A stretch of DNA of 64,000 nucleotides from contig ONHB01000001.1 of NCBI GenBank assembly GCA_900317505.1, positions 62,001 to 126,000 of the forward strand, read 5' to 3'. Both the position numbers and the translations under genes were made by a program. The notes under the pieces are model-generated. The model worked only from the letters and a program-made list of their open reading frames with translations, searched no databases and was not told where the DNA came from. Positions 53,016 to 61,213 of the stretch are shown here, one piece after another; within the stretch, counting starts at the first letter, position 1, and the number at the start of each line of letters is the position of its first letter. Source of the DNA: an uncultured Lachnospiraceae bacterium (GTDB lineage Bacteria; Bacillota; Clostridia; Lachnospirales; Lachnospiraceae).

Positions 53016-53312
53016 CTAAAAAAACGTCTTGTCAATGCGTTTTAACACCATTTCATAATTTTGGGGATCAAGAGGCAGATCCTTTAAGATCTCCTCTGCT
53101 TTTTCAATCTGCATCCGGTTGATACAGATCGTACATTTAGACTCAGATTTTCCAAATAACCGTGAGAAAAATGATGCATCATCCCATTTTTCATAATAGG
53201 ATATCCTGTTTTGTAAAAAAGCTCTCTCAATCGTCATTTTTACATCATTATCCCAAACAGTACAAAACTCTATTTCATTGTGTATTTTAACATCGGAAAA
53301 ATCCATATCCAT
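53016..53312 (-). CDS. Small unknown protein upstream of the NYN gene
   Basis: A 98-residue soluble protein I cannot assign with certainty. It has an alpha/beta layout (EIEFCTVWDNDVKMTIERAFLQNRISYYEKWDD, then a strand SKCTICINRMQIEKAEEILKDL) that resembles ferredoxin-like signal-transducing modules such as DUF2007. The frame starts at ATG 53330, but AGGTG lies six bases before ATG 53312, so I use the latter. It is four bases before the NYN gene and both lie behind an extended -10 promoter, so they form a small operon leading into pdp. Confidence 0.65.
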   Translation of the reverse strand: MDMDFSDVKIHNEIEFCTVWDNDVKMTIERAFLQNRISYYEKWDDASFFSRLFGKSESKCTICINRMQIEKAEEILKDLPLDPQNYEMVLKRIDKTFF

Positions 53313-53353
53313 ATTGTTCACCTGTTTCATAATCTATCTTCTATGATTTCAAA

Positions 53354-53362
53354 ATTATACCA
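53354..53362 (-). promoter_or_regulatory. Extended -10 promoter for the small unknown gene-NYN-pdp unit
   Basis: TGGTATAAT on the minus strand (53362-53354) is a perfect -10 with the TG dinucleotide one base upstream. The upstream -35 region is T-rich without a clear hexamer. It lies 42 bases before the chosen start codon. Confidence 0.5.
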
Positions 53363-53386
53363 TATTTCAAAAGAAAATAAAAGAAA

Positions 53387-53425
53387 GACCGCCGGAAAAC
53401 ACATAGAAAATATTTTCCGACGGTC
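53387..53425 (-). terminator. Terminator downstream of the AGCS symporter gene
   Basis: GACCGCCGGAAAA at 53387-53399 pairs with TTTTCCGACGGTC at 53413-53425 (one G-U pair), and on the minus strand a T-rich run TTTCTTTTATTTTC follows. It lies 22 bases after the agcS stop and separates it from the next unit. Confidence 0.85.
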
Positions 53426-53446
53426 CTGTATAATTTGATTTATGTA

Positions 53447-54847
53447 TTATTTCTGTCTTTCTTCTTTGAGTGTGTGCTGGAATTCTTTGATATCCTTTGC
53501 AATTTCACCACTCAGTAACAGCATACAGATCAGATTGGGGATTGCCATCAAAGCATTGGCAATATCAGAGAAGTTCCAAACAAGATCCAAAGTCTGTGTT
53601 GCACCGACATATACAACCAGTGAAAAGATGATACGGTAGATCATGTTGTATTTATGTGTATGGAATAAATATTCCCATGCTTTTTCACCATGATATTCCC
53701 AACCGAGGATGGTTGAAAATGCAAACAGTGCAATACCGATTGTAACAAGCCATGAACCAACCGGTCCCAATACGGAGCTGAAAGCTGCGATTGTAAGGGC
53801 TGAACCTTTGACAACGGCTCCGGATGCATCTGTCATGCCAAGTACGCCGGAGCTTGCAATGGCAAGACCTGTTATTGTACATACAACAATGGTATCCCAG
53901 AACGTACCGGTCATGTTGATATAACCCTGGCGTACATGATGATCGGTTGTTGCTGCAGCTGCTGTAATGGCTGCGGAACCCATACCGGCTTCATTTGAGA
54001 ATACACCACGTGCAACACCAAATCTCATAGCCTGCATCATGGATGCAACGATTGTACCGGCTACACCACCTTCAACGGCTTTGATGCTGAATGCACATTT
54101 AAAGATCATGGCAATTCCGGACGGTAAGTTCTGGATATTCATGATAATAACGATCAGGCCGGCAACAACGTAAAAGATAGCCATGAAAGGTACAACAACG
54201 GATGATACCTTTGAAATTGTCTTGATACCACCAACGATGATTACAAGTGCAAGTACGGTAATGACAACACCGGTTATCCATGTAGGAACACCAAAGGTTT
54301 CAAAAATAGATGATGAAATGGAATTGCCCTGTGTCATGTTACCGATACCAAAGGAAGCAATGACTGCAAAAAGAGCAAATAACCAACCGAGCACAGCACC
54401 AAACTTTTTATTGGGAAGAGCTTTTTTCATGGTGTACATCGGTCCACCGGACATTTCACCTTTTTCATTTCTTTCACGATATTTGATGGCTAACATACAT
54501 TCACTGAATTTTGATGTCAGACCAAATGCAGCTGAAATCCACATCCATACCAAAGCACCGGGACCACCGCTGACCATCGCGGTAGCAACACCTACGATAT
54601 TACCGGTACCAATGGTTGCTGCAAGTGCTGTTGTTAATGCGGAGAACGGTGAAACATCACCTTCACCTCTGTTTTGTGTACGAGCCTCCTTGCTAAGAGT
54701 ACTCTTGATTGCATAGGGTAAGTTTCTCCATGTCAAAAATCCTGTACGAATGGTTAAATAAATTCCGGTTCCTACCAAGAGAACTAGCATGACAGGACCC
54801 CATACGAAATCATCAACCCTCGCAACTGCTGCGTTTAAAGTTTCCAT
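53447..54847 (-). CDS. Alanine/glycine:cation symporter (AGCS family)
   Basis: A sodium- or proton-coupled importer for alanine or glycine. The 466-residue product has about 11 membrane segments and the family motif AALAATIGTGNIVGVATA near the N-terminal third, along with FSNEAGMGSAAITAAAATTDH and the ALFAFSTILGWEYHGEKAWEYLF segment. The frame is open to a TTG at 54901, but AAAGGA precedes ATG 54847 by about ten bases, and the extra sequence is not conserved in type, so ATG 54847 is chosen. It forms a single-gene unit. Confidence 0.93.
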   Translation of the reverse strand: METLNAAVARVDDFVWGPVMLVLLVGTGIYLTIRTGFLTWRNLPYAIKSTLSKEARTQNRGEGDVSPFSALTTALAATIGTGNIVGVATAMVSGGPGALVWMWISAAFGLTSKFSECMLAIKYRERNEKGEMSGGPMYTMKKALPNKKFGAVLGWLFALFAVIASFGIGNMTQGNSISSSIFETFGVPTWITGVVITVLALVIIVGGIKTISKVSSVVVPFMAIFYVVAGLIVIIMNIQNLPSGIAMIFKCAFSIKAVEGGVAGTIVASMMQAMRFGVARGVFSNEAGMGSAAITAAAATTDHHVRQGYINMTGTFWDTIVVCTITGLAIASSGVLGMTDASGAVVKGSALTIAAFSSVLGPVGSWLVTIGIALFAFSTILGWEYHGEKAWEYLFHTHKYNMIYRIIFSLVVYVGATQTLDLVWNFSDIANALMAIPNLICMLLLSGEIAKDIKEFQHTLKEERQK

Positions 54848-54891
54848 ATCCTCCACATCCTTTCTTCTTTTATCAGCTGTCAAACTGATTG

Positions 54892-54907
54892 TGACATTCA
54901 AATGTCA
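54892..54907. promoter_or_regulatory. 16-bp palindrome upstream of the AGCS symporter gene
   Basis: TGACATTCAAATGTCA is an inverted repeat with seven-base arms around two bases, 45 bases before the symporter start. Size and position suit a repressor or activator site, but no matching regulator is encoded here. Confidence 0.4.
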
Positions 54908-54969
54908 TCATAATAAATATATTGTATTCATAAAATTTGATGACCATTATCATATCACGGCAATAAAAA

Positions 54970-54998
54970 ATGGAGACAACAAAATCTGTTGTCTCCAT
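54970..54998 (-). terminator. Terminator downstream of rlmH
   Basis: ATGGAGACAACA at 54970-54981 pairs perfectly with TGTTGTCTCCAT at 54987-54998 around a five-base loop; on the minus strand TTTTTT follows. It lies 99 bases after the rlmH stop. The intervening bases (54999-55096) hold nothing I can identify. Confidence 0.85.
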
Positions 54999-55096
54999 CG
55001 ACTTGCATTTATCATAATGTCTTAGAAGAAATATGTCAAGTAAAATTTTAAGATTTTTTAACAAAGAGTTTATGACCACCGGATGGCTGTCTAGGA

Positions 55097-55576
55097 TCAT
55101 TTGTGATAAGGCTCATGATTCATGATCCGGTAAGCCCGGTATATCTGCTCTGCCAAGATAACACGCATCAGCTGGTGCGGAAATGTAAAATGTGAAAAAC
55201 TGATATACTCGTCAGCCAGCTTCAAGACACTGTCTGCTAAACCTAAAGAACCACCTATCACAAACTGGATATGGCTGTTACCGGTAATCATCAGCTTTTC
55301 GATATGTTGTGAAAACTGCACCGAATCATAGGCCTTTCCATTGATGGCAAGTGCGATCAGATATCCTTTTTCATCGACAGCCTTCATGATACGCTCTGCT
55401 TCTTTTTCTTTGATCAGGCGTTCTGTTTCTGCCGATGCCTTGTCCGGTGTTTTTTCATCCTGCAGCTCGATGATCTCAAATTTGCAATACGAAGAAAGGC
55501 GTTTCGCATATTCTGCGATCGCCTCTCTGTAAAATTTTTCTTTTATTTTCCCTACACTAATGATTGTTATTTTCAT
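55097..55576 (-). CDS. rlmH: 23S rRNA (pseudouridine1915-N3)-methyltransferase RlmH
   Basis: RlmH is a small SPOUT methyltransferase that acts on the pseudouridine in helix 69 of 23S rRNA. The 159-residue product has the expected size, the start MKITIISVGKIKEKF, the SAM-binding knot FVIGGSLGL and the C-terminal YRAYRIMNHEPYHK signature. Its start overlaps the end of the zinc-ribbon membrane protein gene by 20 bases. Confidence 0.97.
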   Translation of the reverse strand: MKITIISVGKIKEKFYREAIAEYAKRLSSYCKFEIIELQDEKTPDKASAETERLIKEKEAERIMKAVDEKGYLIALAINGKAYDSVQFSQHIEKLMITGNSHIQFVIGGSLGLADSVLKLADEYISFSHFTFPHQLMRVILAEQIYRAYRIMNHEPYHK

Positions 55577-56384
55577 ATAATTCGCCGTATTTATCGTCTA
55601 ACAGTTTTTCACGCAGAGCTTCATCCATCTCAGGAAACTTCCGGATCAGAACGCGTGTCATATAATCAGCGCGTTTGAAATACTTTTCTTCATCGGTATC
55701 ACTTCCGCTGCATACAACATCCTGGGCAAGCTTTTCAACCGTAAAGTAAGAATCCATAAACTCTTTGACCTTTGCAATCAGATCATCAGCCTCTTCGGCT
55801 TCTATGATGATCGTCTTGATCTGTGCAAAGGATACGATGCCTGAAATGATAAAGACAACAAACATAAAAAGCATAACGCCCATAAACATGTAGTTGCTCT
55901 TTAATCCGGCAAATCCGGGAATAACACCAAAATAAAGTAAGATCAGAGCAATCAGACCAATGCCGCCCACAAGTGTCAATACGATACCGCTGGATTTGTA
56001 ATCTTCGATCTTCTGTTTTTTGTCCACATAGGAAGATTTTTTGTTGATAGCCTCCGAAATCTGACGCTGGCGCATCATCTGTTCGGAAATCGGCGCAACA
56101 ACCTCGAGGTCATTTTCATCCTCTTTATCATCTTTTTGGAATTGTTTTTCGGAAAAAGTCAGACTGCCATAGGATACAATCTCACTTTCCTTTTCCTCTT
56201 CTTCTTTTTCTTTGTACTGGTCCAGAAATTCATAGGACCGTTCGTCGTTTACATCGAAGACTCTTTTCTGGGGAGAGGAAGCTGCTTCCGCTTCCTCCAA
56301 CGTATCCACTAACGGAATTTTACATTCGTGGCATACAGTAAAGCCTTTTCGATATTCATTTTTACATTTAGGGCAAAAGGGCAT
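55557..56384 (-). CDS. Zinc-ribbon membrane protein of unknown function
   Basis: A 275-residue protein whose N-terminus is a zinc ribbon (C4, C7, C18, C21), followed by a charged, acidic linker with many Glu and Lys (about 45-128), two membrane segments (about 131-153 and 164-190) and a cytoplasmic helical tail (190-275). I do not recognise a named family beyond the zinc ribbon. It overlaps rlmH by 20 bases and follows nfnB by 21 bases, so it is probably made with them. Topology puts both the ribbon and the tail in the cytoplasm. Confidence 0.8.
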   Translation of the reverse strand: MPFCPKCKNEYRKGFTVCHECKIPLVDTLEEAEAASSPQKRVFDVNDERSYEFLDQYKEKEEEEKESEIVSYGSLTFSEKQFQKDDKEDENDLEVVAPISEQMMRQRQISEAINKKSSYVDKKQKIEDYKSSGIVLTLVGGIGLIALILLYFGVIPGFAGLKSNYMFMGVMLFMFVVFIISGIVSFAQIKTIIIEAEEADDLIAKVKEFMDSYFTVEKLAQDVVCSGSDTDEEKYFKRADYMTRVLIRKFPEMDEALREKLLDDKYGELYENNNH

Positions 56385-56405
56385 CTGTCTAATTCTCCGT
56401 TTTCA

Positions 56406-57791
56406 TCATTTGTTTGAAAGATACTCATGGATACCTTTTGCTGCAGCTTTTCCGGCACCCATAGCCAGAATAACGGTTGCAGCACCTGTAACGGCGTCAC
56501 CACCTGCATAAACAGCTTCTTTGGTAGTCTTTCCATGCTCTTCATCGGCAATAATACACTTGCGGTTGTTGATATCCAGACCGCTTGTGGTAGATGAGAT
56601 CAAAGGATTGGGAGATGTACCCAGTGACATGATGACACAGTCTACATCCATGACAAATTCAGAACCCGGAATTTCAACGGGACGTCTTCTGCCGGAAGCA
56701 TCGGGCTCACCCAGTTCCATTCTGATACATTTGATTCCGCTTACCCAGCCGTTTTCATCAGCGATGATCTCTGTCGGGTTGGTCAGAAGGTCAAAGATAA
56801 TGCCTTCTTCTTTTGCATGATGTACTTCTTCTTTACGGGCAGGAAGCTCTTCTTCACTTCTACGGTAAACAATATGAACCTCAGCGCCCAGACGAAGTGC
56901 GGTACGGGCAGCGTCCATAGCTACGTTACCACCGCCGACAACAGCAACCTTTTTGGCATGCATGATCGGAGTATCAGAATCCTCTTTGAATGCCTTCATC
57001 AGGTTGGATCTTGTCAGATATTCGTTGGCAGAGAATACACCGTTGGCCTGTTCACCAGGGATACCCATAAATTTAGGAAGTCCGGCACCGGAACCGATAA
57101 ATACGGCATCAAAACCTTCATCCTTTAATAATTCATCAACGGTTGTGGATTTACCAATGACAACATTGGTCTCGATCTTAACACCGAGTGATTTTACATT
57201 TTCAATTTCTTTTTTCACAACAGCATCCTTGGGCAGACGGAATTCGGGAATACCATATACCAGTACACCGCCGGCTTCATGTAATGCTTCAAAAATCGTA
57301 ACATCATAGCCAAGCTTAGCCAGATCTCCCGCACAGGTAAGTCCTGCAGGACCGGAACCGATGACAGCAACCTTTTTGCCGTTTAATTCTTTGGCTCCAA
57401 CCGGTTTGATACCGTTTTCTCTTGCCCAGTCAGCAACAAAACGCTCTAACTTACCAATGGAGATCGGATCTCCTTTGATACCACGGATACATTTACCTTC
57501 ACACTGGCTCTCCTGGGGACATACACGTCCACAGATGGCAGGCAGTGCGCTTGATTCGGAAATAATCTGATAAGCGGCTTCAAAATTGCCGTTTTTAACC
57601 TGTTCAACAAATCCGGGAATATTGATGGCTACCGGACAGCCCTTCATACACTGTGCATTTTTACAGTTGATACATCTGGAAGCCTCACACTGTGCTTCAT
57701 CTGCTGTATATCCAAGACATACTTCACTAAAATTGTGAGCTCTTACCTGGGGATCCTGCTCACTTACGGGTACTCTGTTTAAAACGTCCAT
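56406..57791 (-). CDS. nfnB: NfnB-type FAD/iron-sulfur subunit (GltA-like small subunit family)
   Basis: This 461-residue flavoprotein has an N-terminal 4Fe-4S domain with C40, C43, C48, C52 and C87, C91, C97, C101, then FAD (VIGSGPAGLTCAGDLAKLGYD) and NADP (VAVVGGGNVAMDAARTALRLGA) folds. By sequence it could be a glutamate synthase small subunit, but there is no large subunit here. Instead it overlaps by one base (TAATG) a ferredoxin-NADP-reductase-like gene, the NfnA-NfnB arrangement of the electron-bifurcating NADH-dependent ferredoxin:NADP oxidoreductase of anaerobes. Confidence 0.85.
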   Translation of the reverse strand: MDVLNRVPVSEQDPQVRAHNFSEVCLGYTADEAQCEASRCINCKNAQCMKGCPVAINIPGFVEQVKNGNFEAAYQIISESSALPAICGRVCPQESQCEGKCIRGIKGDPISIGKLERFVADWARENGIKPVGAKELNGKKVAVIGSGPAGLTCAGDLAKLGYDVTIFEALHEAGGVLVYGIPEFRLPKDAVVKKEIENVKSLGVKIETNVVIGKSTTVDELLKDEGFDAVFIGSGAGLPKFMGIPGEQANGVFSANEYLTRSNLMKAFKEDSDTPIMHAKKVAVVGGGNVAMDAARTALRLGAEVHIVYRRSEEELPARKEEVHHAKEEGIIFDLLTNPTEIIADENGWVSGIKCIRMELGEPDASGRRRPVEIPGSEFVMDVDCVIMSLGTSPNPLISSTTSGLDINNRKCIIADEEHGKTTKEAVYAGGDAVTGAATVILAMGAGKAAAKGIHEYLSNK

Positions 57792-58681
57792 TATTTGTCA
57801 CCTCCGCAATTTCCACATCCGCCGTGATGTGTATCACCTTCCTGTAATTTCAGGAATGCTCTTCCTTCTGCAGTTTTGTAGATAGCCTGTCTCTTCATTG
57901 CCTGATCAAAGTCAACCAGATGACCGTCAAATTCAGGACCGTCTACGCAGGCAAATTTGACTTCGCCACCAACAGTCAGACGGCATGCGCCGCACATTCC
58001 GGTACCGTCTACCATGATCGGGTTCATGGAAACGATGGTCGGAATACCAAGCTCTTTGGTCGTAAGGCATACAAATTTCATCATGATCATGGGACCGATG
58101 GCAACACAGGTTGTATAGGTCTTGCCTTCTTTTTCAACCAGATCCTTTAAGGTTGCGGTAACCATTCCGCTTCTTCCGTAAGAGCCGTCATCTGTTGTCA
58201 CATAAAGGTTGCCGGCAACAGCTTTCATTTCATCCTCGTAGATCAGTAAATCCTTTGTCTTGGCACCGATAATAACATCAGCGCTGATACCGTGCTCATG
58301 CAGCCATTTTACCTGCGGATAAACAGGGGCTGTTCCCAGACCACCGGCAACAAAAATAATACTTTTCTTTTTTAATTCATCTATACTCTCTGAACAAAAT
58401 TCAGAAGGCTGTCCAAGCGGTCCAACAAAATCATGGAAGAAATCACCTGTTTTTAATGATTTCATCATTGTTGTACCGGCTCCAATCGTCTGCACTACAA
58501 TGGTGATAGTTCCTTTTTCCCTGTTGTAATCACTGATTGTCAAGGGAATTCTTTCAGAATCTTCATTTGTACGAACGATAACAAACTGTCCCGGTAAGCA
58601 GGATTTAGCTACTCTTTTTGCTTCCACTTCAAAAAGGTAAATGTTTGTTGTCAGTTCTTTCGCATCAACAATTTTATACAT
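57791..58681 (-). CDS. nfnA: NfnA-type ferredoxin:NADP oxidoreductase subunit
   Basis: A 296-residue FAD/NAD-binding reductase with the flavin segment RIPLTISDYN (45-54), GGLGTAPVYPQVKWL (114-128) for the dinucleotide, and a C-terminal [2Fe-2S] motif DGTGMCGACRLTVGG with C230, C233 and C245; D225 matches the aspartate ligand known in NfnA. It lies upstream of and overlapping nfnB, so the two should form the bifurcating complex that balances NADH, NADPH and ferredoxin. AGGAGG is the ribosome binding site. Confidence 0.87.
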   Translation of the reverse strand: MYKIVDAKELTTNIYLFEVEAKRVAKSCLPGQFVIVRTNEDSERIPLTISDYNREKGTITIVVQTIGAGTTMMKSLKTGDFFHDFVGPLGQPSEFCSESIDELKKKSIIFVAGGLGTAPVYPQVKWLHEHGISADVIIGAKTKDLLIYEDEMKAVAGNLYVTTDDGSYGRSGMVTATLKDLVEKEGKTYTTCVAIGPMIMMKFVCLTTKELGIPTIVSMNPIMVDGTGMCGACRLTVGGEVKFACVDGPEFDGHLVDFDQAMKRQAIYKTAEGRAFLKLQEGDTHHGGCGNCGGDK

Positions 58682-58735
58682 TTTTATCCTCCTGATTCAT
58701 AAGCTTATAAAGCTTAAAATAACACTATCTTTTCA

Positions 58736-58764
58736 ATAATATCGAAAAATACACAAAAACGCAA
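58736..58764 (-). promoter_or_regulatory. Probable promoter for nfnA-nfnB
   Basis: On the minus strand TTGCGT (58764-58759) and TATTAT (58741-58736) are separated by 17 bases, about 55 bases before the nfnA start. A pair of HindIII-like AAGCTT hexanucleotides follows in the leader (58701-58716) without obvious meaning. Confidence 0.5.
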
Positions 58765-58773
58765 GGTATCACG

Positions 58774-60249
58774 TTAAAAATCCGTAAAGGAAATTGCTCC
58801 CTTTGATGAGATCGATGCCCGGAAAATGGTAGCATCCTGTACATCAAAGGCAAAAATATCGCCGGTTTTTATCATCGTACCCGCATTGTTTTTGACATAT
58901 TTGTAGATCAGATAATATACTTTTCCGTCTTTGGTGACCGCACTGTCTGCCGTATAGATGATCTCGTTTCCGCTGCCATCGAAATCAATGGATTCTCCGC
59001 GTGCTGCAAGATTTTGCTTCAACACAAAGATTGCCTGGTCGCAGTCGTAATTGGCAACAGGTGTACATTCATATTTGCAGGTCACAATGCTGCTTTCATT
59101 TCCCTCCGAATCAATCATCAGGAATTTGAAGGTACTGTTGCCAAGCGGCATCGGAAAAGCATCGGTATAGATGTTGCTGTCCAGATCGGGATTGGAACCA
59201 TCCGTTGTATAATATACGATACAGTCTTCATCCGGGACCTCGACGCTGATCATTTCCGGTACTTCATAGGTGCCGGATTGAGCAGAAACAACCGGAAGCA
59301 TCTGGACGCCCGTATTGATAAGGTATTTCTTTACAACCACATCACTGCTGACGCCATATTCGTTGATATATACAGATGAAACCTGGTAAGCCCCTGCTAA
59401 CAGTTTGATCGGTGATGTATAACGGGTGGAATACTTACTGGGTGTGCTACCATCCAGAGTATAATAAATATCTCCTTTTCCTACTGAAAACAATTTCAGT
59501 GACAGCGCACTGTCGTAATCCCCCTCCTGCTCACTGTATTCGGGAACAGAAGCCATATACTGTGAATATTTTTGCTTAATGGCTGCTGATTCACAGGTCT
59601 CAAGGAATTTTGCCAGCTTATAATATTCTTCCTGACCAATATAGTCATTGATCAGATATTCCAAAGCCTCATCATTGGCCGGTTCTTTTGTCAGGATCTG
59701 TTTAGCCACATCCTTTGCCTGATCATAGGCTTCCTTCTGGGTATAGATATGAAGCTTTAAAAGCAGAAGCTCGACATTGTCAGGCTCCTTGGAAAGACAA
59801 TAATCCGTCTGATAAATAGCCTCATCCATCTGGTGCGCATCAAAAGCCTCGATTGCCTTGTTGTAATGATAATCATAGGAATTTTCCGTATACAGATAAA
59901 ATACAATGGAAAAAACGGCAACGATAATTACCAGAGCCAGCACAGAAAAGGCCAGAAAATTTAGCTGCCTGATCGCATGATGATCCTTTTTAACAGCTGT
60001 TTTTTTTGAAGAATCCGGATGCTTATCCTGATTACTGTGATTTTCGGTTTGGATATTCTGTTGATTCAGTTGTGTATGAGTTTGTTCTGAAGGATGCCCG
60101 CCCAGATCATCAATAATTCCATTCATGGATGCGGCAACGCTTTCTTCTATTTCCGGCTCATAAACCGGCACTAAAAGACGCTCTTTGCCGCAATGTTCAC
60201 AAAAGACCTGATCCGGCTGCATTTCCTTTCCACAGTGTGGACATGTCAT
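58774..60249 (-). CDS. Zinc-ribbon, TPR and chitobiase-like repeat membrane protein
   Basis: A 491-residue protein of mixed design. An N-terminal zinc ribbon (C3, C6, C17, C20) is followed by a polar linker with QNQ-rich stretches, one membrane segment (about 98-120), a TPR-like helical part (127-215), and two repeats of a beta-sandwich with the pattern YYTLDGSTPS and YYTTDGSNPD, as in chitobiase/beta-hexosaminidase C-terminal domains. The zinc ribbon is cytoplasmic and the rest outside. It likely senses or binds at the cell surface; function is unknown. It follows folD on the same strand. Confidence 0.8.
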   Translation of the reverse strand: MTCPHCGKEMQPDQVFCEHCGKERLLVPVYEPEIEESVAASMNGIIDDLGGHPSEQTHTQLNQQNIQTENHSNQDKHPDSSKKTAVKKDHHAIRQLNFLAFSVLALVIIVAVFSIVFYLYTENSYDYHYNKAIEAFDAHQMDEAIYQTDYCLSKEPDNVELLLLKLHIYTQKEAYDQAKDVAKQILTKEPANDEALEYLINDYIGQEEYYKLAKFLETCESAAIKQKYSQYMASVPEYSEQEGDYDSALSLKLFSVGKGDIYYTLDGSTPSKYSTRYTSPIKLLAGAYQVSSVYINEYGVSSDVVVKKYLINTGVQMLPVVSAQSGTYEVPEMISVEVPDEDCIVYYTTDGSNPDLDSNIYTDAFPMPLGNSTFKFLMIDSEGNESSIVTCKYECTPVANYDCDQAIFVLKQNLAARGESIDFDGSGNEIIYTADSAVTKDGKVYYLIYKYVKNNAGTMIKTGDIFAFDVQDATIFRASISSKGAISFTDF

Positions 60250-60311
60250 ACGCCGTCTCCTACTAACTTAAAATATCTCTTCGTAAAGTGTAAAAATGTG
60301 TCTGTTTTCTT

Positions 60312-61154
60312 TTACTGCAGGGAAATACTGTCAACACAGTTTTTCATAAGCATTGCAATGGTCATAGGGCCGACACCGCCCGGAACCGGAGTGATGTAAG
60401 AAGCAACCTCTTTTGCAGAGTCAAAATCCACATCCCCGCAGAGCTTGTTGTCTGCATTGCGGTGAATACCGACATCAATAACAACAGCTCCGTCCTTGAT
60501 ATAGGATGCATCAATAAACTTCGGTTTGCCGATCGCTACGATCAGGATATCTGCCTGTCTGGTAATAGCCTTTAAATCCTTTGTTTTGGAATGTGCAATG
60601 GTAACCGTAGCATTTTCACGAAGCATGAGTAAAGCCATTGGTTTACCAACGATATTGCTTCGTCCGATCACAACACAATGTTTGCCTGTAATATCAATAT
60701 CAGAACGTTTTAATAACTGGATAATGCCTGCCGGTGTACAAGATACAAAGCCGGGCTGTCCAATGCACAAAGAGCCTACACTCTGGGGATGGAAGCCATC
60801 CACATCCTTTTTGGGATCGATCGCATTGATGATCGTCTTTTCATCGATGTGCGCAGGAACCGGCAGCTGTACTAAAATGCCGTTGACATCCTTTCTTTCA
60901 TTTAACTCCTGAATCAAAGAAAGCAGCTCTTCCTGTGTCGTTTCTTCGGGTAATTCATATGAAAGTGAATTCATTCCGACATAGGCACAGGCTTTTTTCT
61001 TGTTGTTTACATATACAGAGCTTGCAGGGTCATTTCCTACCTGGATAACTGCAAGACAGATCTCAATTCCCTGTGCTTTATATTCCTCTACCTTTTGTTT
61101 ACATTCGTCCTTAATCATTGTTGAAATACGTTTTCCGTCAATCAATTCTGCCAT
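60312..61154 (-). CDS. folD: Methylenetetrahydrofolate dehydrogenase / cyclohydrolase
   Basis: FolD interconverts 5,10-methylene-, methenyl- and 10-formyl-THF. The 280-residue product has the catalytic lysine region YVNNKKKACAYVG with K54, the LVQLPVPAH substrate motif, DPKKDVDGFHP near 115-125 and the NADP loop VIGRSNIVGKPM. Downstream of fhs by 59 bases, it continues the one-carbon route from formate, suggesting a shared transcript. Confidence 0.97.
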   Translation of the reverse strand: MAELIDGKRISTMIKDECKQKVEEYKAQGIEICLAVIQVGNDPASSVYVNNKKKACAYVGMNSLSYELPEETTQEELLSLIQELNERKDVNGILVQLPVPAHIDEKTIINAIDPKKDVDGFHPQSVGSLCIGQPGFVSCTPAGIIQLLKRSDIDITGKHCVVIGRSNIVGKPMALLMLRENATVTIAHSKTKDLKAITRQADILIVAIGKPKFIDASYIKDGAVVIDVGIHRNADNKLCGDVDFDSAKEVASYITPVPGGVGPMTIAMLMKNCVDSISLQ

Positions 61155-61213
61155 AATATGTATCTCTCCTTTTATTAGAAAATCAATTAAAAATCATATG
61201 AAACAAAAACTGC

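Noticed and set aside
54183..54716. Plus-strand reading frame of 177 codons opposite the AGCS symporter
   Set aside because: Composition rich in Thr, Pro and Ala typical of an antisense frame; the minus strand has unmistakable AGCS motifs.
56406..57791. Glutamate synthase small subunit (gltD) naming
   Set aside because: The protein family fits, but no large subunit is present and the one-base overlap with an NfnA-like gene points to NfnB instead.
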